Shown piece after piece: positions 9,357 through 18,066 of a stretch of 64,000 nt of DNA. Every line of letters starts with the position of its first letter. Within the stretch, counting starts at the first letter, position 1. The notes under the pieces are model-generated. The model saw only the letters and a list, made by a program, of their open reading frames with translations. It searched no databases and was not told where the DNA came from. The stretch is from Prevotella sp. 10(H) (GTDB lineage: Bacteria; Bacteroidota; Bacteroidia; Bacteroidales; Dysgonomonadaceae), in NCBI RefSeq assembly GCF_000711235.1, contig NZ_JOMI01000002.1, positions 186,001 to 250,000 of the forward strand, in the 5' to 3' direction. A program made the translations under genes and the position numbers.

Positions 9357-9613
9357 GCTTGATAAGTTAGTTCTGATTGAACTGTTATCCTCCCGGCTGC
9401 ATAAATAGCAATGCCATGTAAGTTTGTAATAATCCGTGATAAGGTTGGGAAGTCTTTCTTACGCAAGCAATCTTTTTTACTTACTACTTAGATGACGGAA
9501 TATGGTAAACGTTGCATGATTTATCAAATATTTGGCATAAAAAGTGTTCTTTTTATGAATTTATCCTATAAGTTGCTGTTATACATTGTTTTAAGTTTAT
9601 GTTAAAAGTGAGT
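9357..9613. other. Convergent intergenic tail, no gene seen
   Basis: This stretch separates the ribosomal operon from the oppositely oriented pbpC. I see no convincing coding frame. One hairpin is present: CATAAAAAG (9536-9544) with CTTTTTATG (9549-9557), four-base loop, which could weakly end pbpC transcription on the - strand. Confidence 0.4.
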
Positions 9614-12007
9614 CTATTTTATCGTGAATTTTACAGACAGGCTTACTCCCGTTTCATCCACCACAGTTAACCTATGCTCACCCTTATCCGGCTTATAGTC
9701 TTTTTTGTGAAAGCCTTTCGTTTCGCCTATATATTTCCCGTCGAGATGCCAATATACTCGGTTCTGCGGTGAACGGTGTGCTAATTCGAAGACAACGTTA
9801 CCTAATGTTCCGTCCAGTTGTTTAGGCAGGCTGATTACTGCATTCGGGAACGGGTAGATGAATTCCATCAATTTTACTTCCGAATCTTCCCTGCATTCGG
9901 GTGAATAAGGCGGTAAAGAGCGATAGCTTGGATGCTGTTCCTTATAATACCATTCCCATGACGGTGGCAGGATAAACCACGATGTATGCATAATGCCCCT
10001 TTTTCCGGCGCAATCTTCATACACCTGATATTTCATATCTTCAGACAGATGCACTAATTTGTGATAGGAGCATACCGCACCGTTCAGTCCCCTTTTGCTT
10101 ATCCATAGAGTATCTGTTTCTGCTTCGGGGCAGTTCATGCTTTTGAGGCAACCGCTTTCATGGCAAATCTCTGTTCTTACAAGGTCATTCTCAGGTCGGG
10201 CAAACCAGCGGCTTTGAGGCAATGCATTGTATATATCAAACATCACCATACCCGCCGTACGAGCACCTGTAAGTCCCGGACGCCCTTCACCATCAGAATT
10301 GCCGACCCACACCCCCACAACATAACGTGGATTTACACCTACAGCCCAGCCATCGCGAAAACCGAAGCTTGTACCTGTTTTCCATGCAATCTTCTGTATC
10401 GAAGGAATCGAGCGCCAGTCTATTTCCTCGGGACGGTTGACATTTGTCAGTGCTTCGAATGTCTGCCATATAGCGCCTGCCGAGAATAGTGGATTACGGA
10501 TTCTTTCACCTTTCTTATTATTATCCTCGTGGAGAATATAAGAGGGCTGTTCCATTTCGTAATAACGGGCATCTTCGTTATATATATTGAGTTGTTGCGC
10601 CATTCGCAGGTACATATAACTAATATCCCATAGCTTGCCTTCTGCACCCCCCAGAATAAGAGATAGCCCGTAATTGTCGGCCGAGCGGTTAAGTGTCGTC
10701 ATTCCTGCTCTTTTCAATAGATTATAGAACTTCGGTACGCTATACTTACGCAGCGAAACTACAAAAGGCACATTAAGCGAACGGGCAAGTGCTTCCGATG
10801 CATGCACTGCTCCATCGTATTGCAGACTAAAATTCTTCGGTGCAAAACCGTTGAGATTTATTGGCACATCAGGCAGTATTTGCTCGGGCAACAATTCTCC
10901 TTCCTGTACCATGGCGCAATAGAGAAAAGGTTTCAGAATGCTTCCCGTACTTCTCGGCGCCTGTATGATATCTACCTGATTTGCCGACGTGCTCTTCTCG
11001 AAGTCGACATTTCCACAATAAGCTATCACTTCATTTTTCTGTACATCGAGGACTATCGCCGCGATATTTTTTATACCGTTCTGCGAAAATTCGGCATTCC
11101 ATCGGCTGAGTATCGATTCTATGCGTTCCTGTCGAGATTTGTCAATAGTTGAGGTGATATGCCTGCCGCCTTGTTCTTTATACAGGCGGGTAACAAGATG
11201 AGGAGCTACCTGTGGTAGCGGGTGCGGTTGAAACGGTAACGGTTCGCCTATGGCTAGTTCATAATCTACTTCATCCAGTATTTCACGGTCGTAAAGCTGT
11301 TTAAGCAATCTGTTTCGTTTCGTCAATAACTTGTCACGGTTGCGCCCGAAGTGCATCAGTGTAGGGGAATTGGGTAATACGGCCAGTGTTGCAGCTTCTG
11401 CCCACGAAAGGGTTGCCGCCTGATGTCCGAAATACCGCCATGAGGCGGCTTCTATTCCTACAACATTTCCGCCCATAGGGGCATGTGAGGCATATAAGGC
11501 CAGTATTTCGTCCTTCGAGTATGAGAACTCCAGACGTGTGGCAAGAATCATTTCGATGAATTTCTCGCCAAATGTACGGTTTTCTTTACGTGAAAGGCGG
11601 ATTGTCTGCATCGTGATAGTACTAGCCCCGCTGACGATTTTGCCGTCACTGATATTCTGCTTTATGGCGCGGGCAATTGCAAGCGGGTTTACTCCCCAAT
11701 GGGAGTTGTAATACCTGTCTTCGAATTCTATCAGGCAGGTCTTATATTTTTCGGGAATAGAGTCGGATGTGGGAAAACGCCACTGCTGGTCATCGGCTAT
11801 ACGTGCGCCAAGTAGCTCTTCATGCCTGTCGGAAACGACGGTGCTGTACGGAACATGGAAGAGGGGAGAGGGCAGGCAAAAGATATACCATATAAGCAGG
11901 ACAAGACATACGGGAATGCCTATCCGGTATTTCAACTTGCTCTTTTTGTATCTATTAAAAAGACTGATAAAGAATGTGTTAATTGTATTCAGGTAGTTTT
12001 TAATCAT
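9614..12007 (-). CDS. pbpC: Penicillin-binding protein 1C
   Basis: A bifunctional peptidoglycan glycosyltransferase/transpeptidase anchored in the inner membrane by one N-terminal segment (about residues 30-45). The GT51 domain shows EDRYYNSHWGVNPLAIARAI and GASTITMQTIRL. The transpeptidase domain shows STGSILKP (active Ser and Lys of SxxK) and KTGTSFGFRDGWAVG (KTG motif). The last ~90 residues match the PBP1C-specific C-terminal domain. Length 797 is normal. Its ATG overlaps the stop of the upstream GNAT gene by four bases. The alpha-2-macroglobulin gene that often accompanies pbpC is not adjacent. Confidence 0.95.
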   Translation of the reverse strand: MIKNYLNTINTFFISLFNRYKKSKLKYRIGIPVCLVLLIWYIFCLPSPLFHVPYSTVVSDRHEELLGARIADDQQWRFPTSDSIPEKYKTCLIEFEDRYYNSHWGVNPLAIARAIKQNISDGKIVSGASTITMQTIRLSRKENRTFGEKFIEMILATRLEFSYSKDEILALYASHAPMGGNVVGIEAASWRYFGHQAATLSWAEAATLAVLPNSPTLMHFGRNRDKLLTKRNRLLKQLYDREILDEVDYELAIGEPLPFQPHPLPQVAPHLVTRLYKEQGGRHITSTIDKSRQERIESILSRWNAEFSQNGIKNIAAIVLDVQKNEVIAYCGNVDFEKSTSANQVDIIQAPRSTGSILKPFLYCAMVQEGELLPEQILPDVPINLNGFAPKNFSLQYDGAVHASEALARSLNVPFVVSLRKYSVPKFYNLLKRAGMTTLNRSADNYGLSLILGGAEGKLWDISYMYLRMAQQLNIYNEDARYYEMEQPSYILHEDNNKKGERIRNPLFSAGAIWQTFEALTNVNRPEEIDWRSIPSIQKIAWKTGTSFGFRDGWAVGVNPRYVVGVWVGNSDGEGRPGLTGARTAGMVMFDIYNALPQSRWFARPENDLVRTEICHESGCLKSMNCPEAETDTLWISKRGLNGAVCSYHKLVHLSEDMKYQVYEDCAGKRGIMHTSWFILPPSWEWYYKEQHPSYRSLPPYSPECREDSEVKLMEFIYPFPNAVISLPKQLDGTLGNVVFELAHRSPQNRVYWHLDGKYIGETKGFHKKDYKPDKGEHRLTVVDETGVSLSVKFTIK

Positions 12008-12537
12008 TCATGTTTATTCTTCCAGTTTATTCTCTTAAGTTTATATTTATATTCAATACTCAATTTTCCTTTACACATTACCTCATTCACAAAGTCTTCA
12101 TCTTTAATCATCCCCACTGATTCGAGCAGCCGTATAGATGCTATATTCTCCGAATCGGTGATACCGATAATTTCTTCTATATTATCATTCTTAAACAGGC
12201 GGTTTATCAATAGGGTCAACGCCTCTTTAGCCAGCCCCTGTCCCTGATATTCCGGCGAAATATTACAGCCGACTTCGGCAGTAATACCTTCAATCTTAAA
12301 TGCGCAATCTCCCGCAAGAATACCGTCTTTTTCTATCGCTAGCCCCATCCATTTACCTTCTTCTACGGGTGCTTCCTGTTGTTTTGCGAAGGCTGTTGCC
12401 TGTTCCCTTGTAAAAGGCTCCCAGTATTGATATCTAGCTATGTCCTCAAGCGAACGGTATTTATATATGGCCTCTGCATCGGTTTCTCGGATACTCCGTA
12501 ATACAATACGTTTCAGTCGAGTATAATACTTATTCAT
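12004..12537 (-). CDS. GNAT-family N-acetyltransferase (RimJ/RimL type)
   Basis: The 177-residue protein follows the RimJ/RimL pattern: an N-terminal RLKRIVLRSIRETDAEAIYK strand-helix, a substrate region with YQYWEPFTREQA, the acetyl-CoA loop ISPEYQGQGLAKEALTLLIN (Q/RxxGxG/A type) near residues 105-124, and IIGITDSENIASIRLLESVG at the C-terminus. It acetylates an amine; the substrate cannot be read from sequence. The stop codon overlaps the pbpC start as ATGA, so the pair is one operon, and a -7 element lies 37 bases upstream. Confidence 0.85.
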   Translation of the reverse strand: MNKYYTRLKRIVLRSIRETDAEAIYKYRSLEDIARYQYWEPFTREQATAFAKQQEAPVEEGKWMGLAIEKDGILAGDCAFKIEGITAEVGCNISPEYQGQGLAKEALTLLINRLFKNDNIEEIIGITDSENIASIRLLESVGMIKDEDFVNEVMCKGKLSIEYKYKLKRINWKNKHE

Positions 12538-12561
12538 TTTTATATTTATTAACTATATATT

Positions 12562-12727
12562 GTTAAAAAGTAACAAAAGTAACGGAAATTTAAGTTGACA
12601 AGTAAACAAGATACCAGATACGAGTTGAAAGGCTCGTCTACTTGTTTACCCGTTTACTTGTATCTGATTGAAGAATTCACATTCGTTAACTCTATTTAGT
12701 TAAAAGGTAACGAAAGTAACGAATTTT
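12562..12727. repeat. Direct repeats flanking a palindromic insert
   Basis: GTTAAAAAGTAACAAAAGTA begins a 30-base unit at 12562-12591 that recurs, with few changes, at 12699-12727 (GTTAAAAGGTAACGAAAGTA). Between them is an imperfect palindrome: ACAAGTAAACAAG (12598-12610) opposes CTTGTTTAC and GTTTACTTGT (12641-12661). The first repeat contains the TACTTTTG -7 element of the GNAT-pbpC operon; the second copy has a changed base there. It looks like a duplicated promoter segment around a small mobile or REP-like palindrome. The surrounding 12538-13042 spacer contains no gene. Confidence 0.5.
12574..12581 (-). promoter_or_regulatory. Bacteroidetes -7 element for GNAT-pbpC operon
   Basis: Read on the - strand this is TACTTTTG, an exact TAnnTTTG. 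It lies 37 bases before the acetyltransferase start, with a TTG 17 bases further upstream as a possible -33. Confidence 0.5.
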
Positions 12728-13013
12728 TCAGCTGATAGTTTTACCGATAACTCCAATATTCTAAAATTAATTAAGAACTAAAAATCACCATAATCCACAA
12801 CTTTTTTCATACTATTATCAGTTACGACCCCAGTTGCTTTCAACTGAGAAATATATATAGTAGTTTGCTTCGATATATAGATAAATAGTTTCTTAAATCT
12901 TATCTTATTACACTTATTCAAAAATAATACTTATCTGCGTATTTTTTAACTAATACTTCAATTATTTATCGGTTATCCTGCAAATACGGGAACAGAATGA
13001 TGAAATGTTTTGT

Positions 13014-13021
13014 TATTTTTG
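13014..13021 (+). promoter_or_regulatory. Bacteroidetes -7 element for the YbhN-type gene
   Basis: TATTTTTG matches TAnnTTTG and ends 21 bases before the ATG at 13043. No -33 TTTG is seen at the usual spacing. This placement argues against the upstream in-frame TTG at 13010 as a start. Confidence 0.45.
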
Positions 13022-13042
13022 TACGATTGCCTCAAAAACAGA

Positions 13043-14074
13043 ATGGAAAAAGAATCTTCGGGCTTCAGTATTTGGAAAATTCTCCTGCCTACATTTATCG
13101 GTATGGGGGTTATAATCTATATGTTCAGTCGCGAATTTAATGTTGCCGACCTGAAACAAATATCCGTCACAGGGCATACCGTTTTCTGGATAGCGATTGC
13201 ATTCTGTTTTATGCTGGGGCGCGATGTCGGCTTTGTAATCCGTTACCGTTATCTTACCGAAAAACAATTATCGTGGAAGCAGTGTATAAAAGTTACACTG
13301 TTGGCCGAATTCGGTACGGCTATAACACCATCTTCGGTAGGCGGCTCCAGTATGGCTGTATTATTTCTGGCAAAGGAAAATATACCTGTGGGCAGAAGTA
13401 CGGCGATGGTATTCGTTACCTTATTGCTCGATGAAATGTTTTTTGTGGTGACGTTTCCTATTCTGCTCTTGTTTCTTCCCTTTCATACATTGTTTGCCGA
13501 CAATACGGCTTTAGGCTCGGGAGTATTGGTGCTTTTTATTGTGGCCTATATCATAAAGATGTTATTATGTACTATTTTAATAATAGGATTATTTTTCAAA
13601 CCTCAGGCTATTCGCTGGTTGATAATAAAAATATTCAGGCTGCCTTTTCTCCGTCGCTGGCACAAGGGTGCCGCAAAAGCAGGCGATGATATTATCATAA
13701 GTTCGAAAGAAATCAGGGGAAAAACTTTTTCTTATTGGTTCCCTCTAATAACGGCTACTATCCTGTCGTGGAGTTCGCGCTATTTGGTAGTAAATGCAAT
13801 ATTTATTGCATTCTTTGAGGTACATGACAATCTGCTGATATTTGCACGTCAGTTTGTAATGTGGGTGGTAATGGTTGTTAGCCCTACTCCCGGTGGAAGC
13901 GGTTTTACCGAATTTATTTTTAAGCAATATCTGAGTGAATTTATCCCGTTAGCCGGTGTTGTTCCGGTCATTATTTTGCTATGGCGTTTGCTTACATATT
14001 ATAATTACCTCTTTGTAGGAGCATTGATAGTGCCGGGTTGGGTGAAAAAGTCATTCGGGAAAAAGGAAGATTAA
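13043..14074 (+). CDS. YbhN/AglD-type flippase-like membrane protein
   Basis: The 343-residue protein has about eight hydrophobic segments and the family pattern of lysylphosphatidylglycerol-synthase transmembrane regions (YbhN/UPF0104). LGRDVGFVIRYRYLTEKQLS, EFGTAITPSSVGGSSMAVLF and VVSPTPGGSGFTEFIF are the conserved polar stretches within membrane segments. The family is linked to lipid or lipid-linked sugar transfer, but the substrate here is unknown. I chose the ATG at 13043 because an in-frame TTG at 13010 overlaps the -7 promoter element. The esterase genes follow after ten bases and may be cotranscribed. Confidence 0.8.
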   Translation: MEKESSGFSIWKILLPTFIGMGVIIYMFSREFNVADLKQISVTGHTVFWIAIAFCFMLGRDVGFVIRYRYLTEKQLSWKQCIKVTLLAEFGTAITPSSVGGSSMAVLFLAKENIPVGRSTAMVFVTLLLDEMFFVVTFPILLLFLPFHTLFADNTALGSGVLVLFIVAYIIKMLLCTILIIGLFFKPQAIRWLIIKIFRLPFLRRWHKGAAKAGDDIIISSKEIRGKTFSYWFPLITATILSWSSRYLVVNAIFIAFFEVHDNLLIFARQFVMWVVMVVSPTPGGSGFTEFIFKQYLSEFIPLAGVVPVIILLWRLLTYYNYLFVGALIVPGWVKKSFGKKED

Positions 14075-14084
14075 CAGACGGGAT

Positions 14085-14915
14085 ATGAGGAAAATATTTT
14101 ACATATTGTTCTTATCTTTAATTGCCGTAACAGGTATGTATGCCCAGCAGGTAGATACGGTCGATGTATTCAGCACAAAGATGAGCCGTTCATTAAAAGC
14201 GATTGTAGTTCTTCCGGACGGATACGATAAAAATAGTGCAAAAAAATATCCTGTACTTTATCTGCTTCATGGAGTGCAGTCGGGTTATAGGGCATGGACA
14301 AAAGTGATTAGACCTGCATTACCCGAAGATGCATCACGTTTGGGAATGATACTTGTTTGCCCCGAAGGAGAAAACAGCTGGTATATAGACAGTCCTGTTA
14401 ATCCTGCTTCACAATTTGAAACTTATATATCAAAGGAACTGGTGAGTTTTATCGATAGTAATTACAATACATTGGCAAGTCGCGAATCGAGGGCAATATC
14501 CGGATTTAGTATGGGTGGCTATGGCGCTTTGCGATTAGCAATCAATCATCCCGATGTATTCGGTGCATGCGGTTCTATGAGCGGAGCGGTAGATTTTCGT
14601 CCGTTTCCAAGGGTATATAAATTAAGTACTCAATTAGGCACATATGCGGCAAACAAAGAACGCTGGGATAAGTATGTAATAGTAAATATACTCGATAAGA
14701 TAAAGCCGGATTCATTGTCTATCATTATCGATTGCGGTCGTGATGACGAGTTCTTTAAGGTAAATGAAGAACTTCATAAGGCTATGTTAGATAAGGGTAT
14801 TGTTCATAAGTATGTAATAGATGAGGGAAAACATAACCGTACGTATTGGAATAAAGCGGTTATAGAACAATTAAATTTTTTCTCCTGCTATTTTAGTAAA
14901 AGTAAGAGTAATTAA
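14085..14915 (+). CDS. Secreted alpha/beta-hydrolase esterase, copy 1
   Basis: The 276-residue protein has a signal peptide (residues 1-20, ending MYAQ) and the PF00756 esterase fold (FrmB / esterase D / CE1-like). The nucleophile is Ser142 in GFSMGG. The acid is likely Asp220 or Asp221 in IIDCGRDDE, and the base His250 in EGKHNRTYW. The YPVLYLLHG oxyanion strand is clear. It is the first of three tandem paralogues and the most divergent: GGYGALR follows the nucleophile instead of GGHGxLW. Substrate may be an acyl or acetyl ester on glycans; this is inference. Confidence 0.85.
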   Translation: MRKIFYILFLSLIAVTGMYAQQVDTVDVFSTKMSRSLKAIVVLPDGYDKNSAKKYPVLYLLHGVQSGYRAWTKVIRPALPEDASRLGMILVCPEGENSWYIDSPVNPASQFETYISKELVSFIDSNYNTLASRESRAISGFSMGGYGALRLAINHPDVFGACGSMSGAVDFRPFPRVYKLSTQLGTYAANKERWDKYVIVNILDKIKPDSLSIIIDCGRDDEFFKVNEELHKAMLDKGIVHKYVIDEGKHNRTYWNKAVIEQLNFFSCYFSKSKSN

Positions 14916-14926
14916 ATCTGATAATA

Positions 14927-15757
14927 ATGAAAAAATTATTTACAACCTTATGCTTACTATGCATCATTGTTTGCACTCCTCTCTTTTCACAGACTGTGGA
15001 TACTGTGGAGGTATTCAGTTCGAAGATGAATAAAACGATAAAAAATGTAGTCGTATTGCCCGAAAATTATAATAAATCGGATACACAGAAATATCCGGTT
15101 CTTTACCTGCTCCATGGCCATGGCGGCAAATTTGACGAATGGGTTTTGAGAACTAAAAAAAGTCTGCCACAGGATGCAACTAGGTGGCAGATGATTATCG
15201 TTTGTCCTGACGGGCAAAATAGCTGGTATTGGGATAGTCCGGTCGATCCGGCTTCTCAGTTCGATACGTACATAAGCAAGGAACTGGTTAAATATATTGA
15301 CAATAAATACCGGACTATTGTTTCACCTCAGGGAAGAGGTATTACAGGGTTTAGCATGGGAGGACATGGTGGTCTCTGGTTGGGAATTAATCATCCCGAT
15401 GTTTTCGGTGCATGCGGAGGTATGAGCGGAGGTGTAGATCTTCGTGCTTTTCCCGGCAGTTTTGAAATAGTACCCAAAATAGGGAAGAGGTATAAAGATG
15501 ATGCCGGATTGTGGGATGAGCATACTATTTTGAATCAACTTCATAAAATAGAACCGAATACATTGAAAATTATAATTGATTGTGGTATAAATGATTTCTT
15601 TTACAATGTGAACAAAAGGCTGCATGAGGAAATGATTTACATGAACATACCTCATGATTATATAGAACGCCCGGGCGAACATAGTGCAGAATACCTGCAC
15701 AATTCGATAGATTATCAAATGATGTTTTTTTATAAACTCTTTAATGCTCATAAATAA
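14927..15757 (+). CDS. Secreted alpha/beta-hydrolase esterase, copy 2
   Basis: This 276-residue paralogue begins with a signal peptide (MKKLFTTLCLLCIIVCTPLF, cleavage after FSQ) and keeps the whole catalytic frame: YPVLYLLHGHGG, GFSMGGHGGLW with the nucleophile serine, IIDCGINDFF with the acid and RPGEHSAEYL with the base. It starts 11 bases after copy 1 and is followed three bases later by copy 3. Copies 2 and 3 share the PDGQxSWYWDSPVDP block, so they are the most recent duplication. Confidence 0.85.
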   Translation: MKKLFTTLCLLCIIVCTPLFSQTVDTVEVFSSKMNKTIKNVVVLPENYNKSDTQKYPVLYLLHGHGGKFDEWVLRTKKSLPQDATRWQMIIVCPDGQNSWYWDSPVDPASQFDTYISKELVKYIDNKYRTIVSPQGRGITGFSMGGHGGLWLGINHPDVFGACGGMSGGVDLRAFPGSFEIVPKIGKRYKDDAGLWDEHTILNQLHKIEPNTLKIIIDCGINDFFYNVNKRLHEEMIYMNIPHDYIERPGEHSAEYLHNSIDYQMMFFYKLFNAHK

Positions 15758-15760
15758 GAT

Positions 15761-16579
15761 ATGAAGAAATTGAATATTGCATTTTTATTATCATTATTTT
15801 TCACCGCACTTCATGCCCAGACAGTCGATACTGTAGAAGTTTTCAGTGCTAAAATGAACCGTGCCATTAAGAATGTCGTCGTACTTCCCGAAGGATATAA
15901 TAAAAACAATTCGCAGAAATATCCTGTCATATATCTGCTTCACGGATATGGGGGGAATTATAGCACATGGGTAGGCCAAACGAAAAAAAGTTTGCCGCAG
16001 GATGCTAACCAATGGCAGACTATCTTCGTATGCCCCGACGGGCAGGATAGCTGGTATTGGGATAGTCCGGTAGATCCGTCTTTCCAGTTCGAAACATATA
16101 TAAGTTCAGAACTGGTTCAATACATAGATAATAAATATAATACAGTTGCCTCTCCGAAAGGACGTGCGATAACAGGCTTCAGTATGGGCGGCCACGGCAG
16201 TCTGTGGCTTGGAATTAATCATCCTGATATCTTCGGTGCATGCGGTTCTATGAGTGGGGGAGTAGATATACGTCCTTTTCCGAATAACTGGGATATGAGC
16301 AAACGGCTCGGGAAATATTCTGAGAACAACGAGCGCTGGGATAATCATACAATTATCACTCAACTATATAAAATAGAACCTTATAAGCTTGCTATCATTA
16401 TCGATTGCGGCACAAGTGATTTTTTCTACAAAGTAAACGAACAGTTGCATAAGGAGATGCTTTACAGGAATATCCGGCATGAATATATCACCCGTCCGGG
16501 TGCACATAATCATGAGTATTGGGGTAATGCCGTAGATTATCAACTGATGTTCTTCTCCAAGTTTTTCAACCGGAAATAG
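15761..16579 (+). CDS. Secreted alpha/beta-hydrolase esterase, copy 3
   Basis: The 272-residue third paralogue has a signal peptide ending at LHAQ and conserved YPVIYLLHGYGG, GFSMGGHGSLW, IIDCGTSDFF and RPGAHNHEYW motifs. All three copies keep an intact triad, so none appears to be a pseudogene. The order YbhN-esterase-esterase-esterase with gaps of 3-11 bases suggests one transcript. Family members include feruloyl/acetyl esterases and S-formylglutathione hydrolases. The export signal favours an extracytoplasmic ester rather than S-formylglutathione. Confidence 0.85.
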   Translation: MKKLNIAFLLSLFFTALHAQTVDTVEVFSAKMNRAIKNVVVLPEGYNKNNSQKYPVIYLLHGYGGNYSTWVGQTKKSLPQDANQWQTIFVCPDGQDSWYWDSPVDPSFQFETYISSELVQYIDNKYNTVASPKGRAITGFSMGGHGSLWLGINHPDIFGACGSMSGGVDIRPFPNNWDMSKRLGKYSENNERWDNHTIITQLYKIEPYKLAIIIDCGTSDFFYKVNEQLHKEMLYRNIRHEYITRPGAHNHEYWGNAVDYQLMFFSKFFNRK

Positions 16580-16580
16580 T

Positions 16581-16588
16581 TATCTTTG
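16581..16588 (+). promoter_or_regulatory. Bacteroidetes -7 element for the NarL-type gene
   Basis: TATCTTTG matches TAnnTTTG, lies two bases after the stop of esterase copy 3 and ends 28 bases before the next ATG, so the regulator likely has its own promoter. Confidence 0.5.
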
Positions 16589-16616
16589 AAATCAAATCAT
16601 ATAATCAGCAAAAAGA

Positions 16617-17267
16617 ATGAAAGACGTTATTATTTCCGACAGACAGGATATTACCCGCATCGGGATTGAAACGCTTGCAGGCAGGACAAATAAAATGTCT
16701 TCCATCCTTTTTGCCGATACAAAAGCCGATTTGATAAAACAACTGGTTTCATATCCCGAAGCTATTGTAATACTGGATTATACTTTGTCGGATTTTACAA
16801 GTGTGGACGAATTGTTGAATGTCGGCTACCGTTTTTCCCTATCCCGCTGGCTATTGTTTTCCGATGAACTGAGTTATGATTTTCTGCGGCGTGTAACAAT
16901 GAGCAGCGAAGCATACAGTATAGTTCTGAAATCGTGCGAAGTGGAAGAAATAAATATGGGGCTAGCCCATGTATTGCGCGGAGAACGTTATATCTGTGGG
17001 CGGATAACAAACCAGCTTTTGCAATCTCAAAAGCCTGTATCCGACTCGTTAGATCATATTCTGACTGCTACCGAGAAAGAGATACTAAAAGAAATTGCTT
17101 TGGGACGTACTACGAAAGAGATAGCATCGAACCGCAACCTGAGTTTTCATACGATTATCACTCACCGTAAGAATATTTTCCGCAAACTGGAAGTAAATAA
17201 TGTACATGAAGCTATAAAGTATGCTATGCGTGCAGGCTTGGTCGATCTGGCGGAATATTATATTTAA
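16617..17267 (+). CDS. NarL/LuxR-family response regulator
   Basis: The 216-residue protein has an N-terminal receiver-like domain and a C-terminal LuxR helix-turn-helix (about residues 148-210: LTATEKEILKEIALGRTTKE, IASNRNLSFHTIITHRKNIF). The likely phospho-acceptor is Asp54 in VILDYTLSD; the N-terminal acidic pocket is reduced to one Asp (ISDRQD) and the lysine is in VLKSC. Overall the receiver is weakly conserved. No histidine kinase is adjacent, so the partner is elsewhere. It overlaps the convergent comEA-like gene by four bases at their stop codons. Confidence 0.85.
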   Translation: MKDVIISDRQDITRIGIETLAGRTNKMSSILFADTKADLIKQLVSYPEAIVILDYTLSDFTSVDELLNVGYRFSLSRWLLFSDELSYDFLRRVTMSSEAYSIVLKSCEVEEINMGLAHVLRGERYICGRITNQLLQSQKPVSDSLDHILTATEKEILKEIALGRTTKEIASNRNLSFHTIITHRKNIFRKLEVNNVHEAIKYAMRAGLVDLAEYYI

Positions 17268-17914
17268 TCGAAAGAAAGGTAGGGATTAAGCCTTTTAATA
17301 TCTTCTTCACAGAATTCATCCAATAAGGATAATCTGTTTACGGATTCTATTTTACCTTTCCGTTCGCGTATATCTGCAATGGCTTTCGCCTGTTTATAAT
17401 CGATGTACGGATGCCTCATAAGTTCTTTAATACTTAAATGATTTATCCTTATCGTATTTGTTTTCGGTTCTATTGTCAGATATGGAGTGATTTTGTTATA
17501 TAATCCTTCATCTATTCCCCATACTTCTTGTAGCTGTGTAATATCTGCATATCCACCCAGTAAATTCCGGTATTTGACGATTCTGCTGGCATAAGCGGTT
17601 CCTATACCCGGTATCTTTTTTAAGGCGGTGGTATCTGCGGAGTTTAATTCGATTGTTTCTCCTGTTTTCAGCTTTTCCTGATAGGAATATGCTAAGGGCT
17701 TTTGGGTATTCTGTATCTTTCTATTTGCAGTCTTTGTATTTTCCTTTTTGGTATTGATGAAAGAAGCCTCTTGTGTTTCTGTTAAATTGTCCTCTGCTTT
17801 TGGTGCAGGTTTTGTAAGGATATATATTATGCCGGAAAGAACAATGAGGATAAGCAATAATAGTATTGCAAGCCTGTCCCGCTTTTGGAAATAAAAGTAG
17901 TCTTTCAAGCACAT
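17264..17914 (-). CDS. ComEA-like helix-hairpin-helix protein
   Basis: The 216-residue protein has an N-terminal transmembrane anchor (about residues 16-33), a low-complexity Lys/Thr linker, and then helix-hairpin-helix units: IELNSADTTALKKIPGIGTA with YASRIVKYRNLLGGYADITQ, followed by a second HhH-like stretch (INHLSIKELMRHPYIDYKQA). This arrangement is that of ComEA-family DNA-binding proteins, which pull DNA across the envelope in competent cells. Many Bacteroidetes carry such a protein without proven competence. It has its own -7 element 37 bases upstream. Confidence 0.8.
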   Translation of the reverse strand: MCLKDYFYFQKRDRLAILLLLILIVLSGIIYILTKPAPKAEDNLTETQEASFINTKKENTKTANRKIQNTQKPLAYSYQEKLKTGETIELNSADTTALKKIPGIGTAYASRIVKYRNLLGGYADITQLQEVWGIDEGLYNKITPYLTIEPKTNTIRINHLSIKELMRHPYIDYKQAKAIADIRERKGKIESVNRLSLLDEFCEEDIKRLNPYLSFD

Positions 17915-17950
17915 CTTATATCGCTTTTTTTAACGTATAACAAATATTCG

Positions 17951-17958
17951 CAAAGCTA
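17951..17958 (-). promoter_or_regulatory. Bacteroidetes -7 element for comEA-like gene
   Basis: On the - strand this is TAGCTTTG, with ATTG 19 bases further upstream (partial -33 TTTG), 37 bases before the ATG. Confidence 0.5.
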
Positions 17959-17985
17959 TGAAAACAAAAGCTATTCACAATAAAA

Positions 17986-18017
17986 AATAAAGGTCGGATT
18001 TTCTTCCGGCCTTTATT
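17986..18017 (-). terminator. Terminator for the 665-residue secreted protein gene
   Basis: AATAAAGGTCGGA pairs with TCCGGCCTTTATT with one G-T pair and a short T-rich loop. On the - strand it lies 50 bases after the stop at 18067 and is followed by T-rich sequence. Confidence 0.75.
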
Positions 18018-18066
18018 TAATGAGAATAGATTAGTCTTTCAGATTGAAAGCCCCCAGTATTAGATA

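Noticed and set aside
8879-9466. Long - strand frame opposite rplQ and its terminator
   Set aside because: It is an antisense shadow of rplQ with Phe/Ser/Cys-rich low-complexity translation and no family features.
13010-13042. TTG start giving an 11-residue longer YbhN-type protein
   Set aside because: The TTG precedes and overlaps the TATTTTTG promoter element; the ATG at 13043 gives a normal N-terminus.
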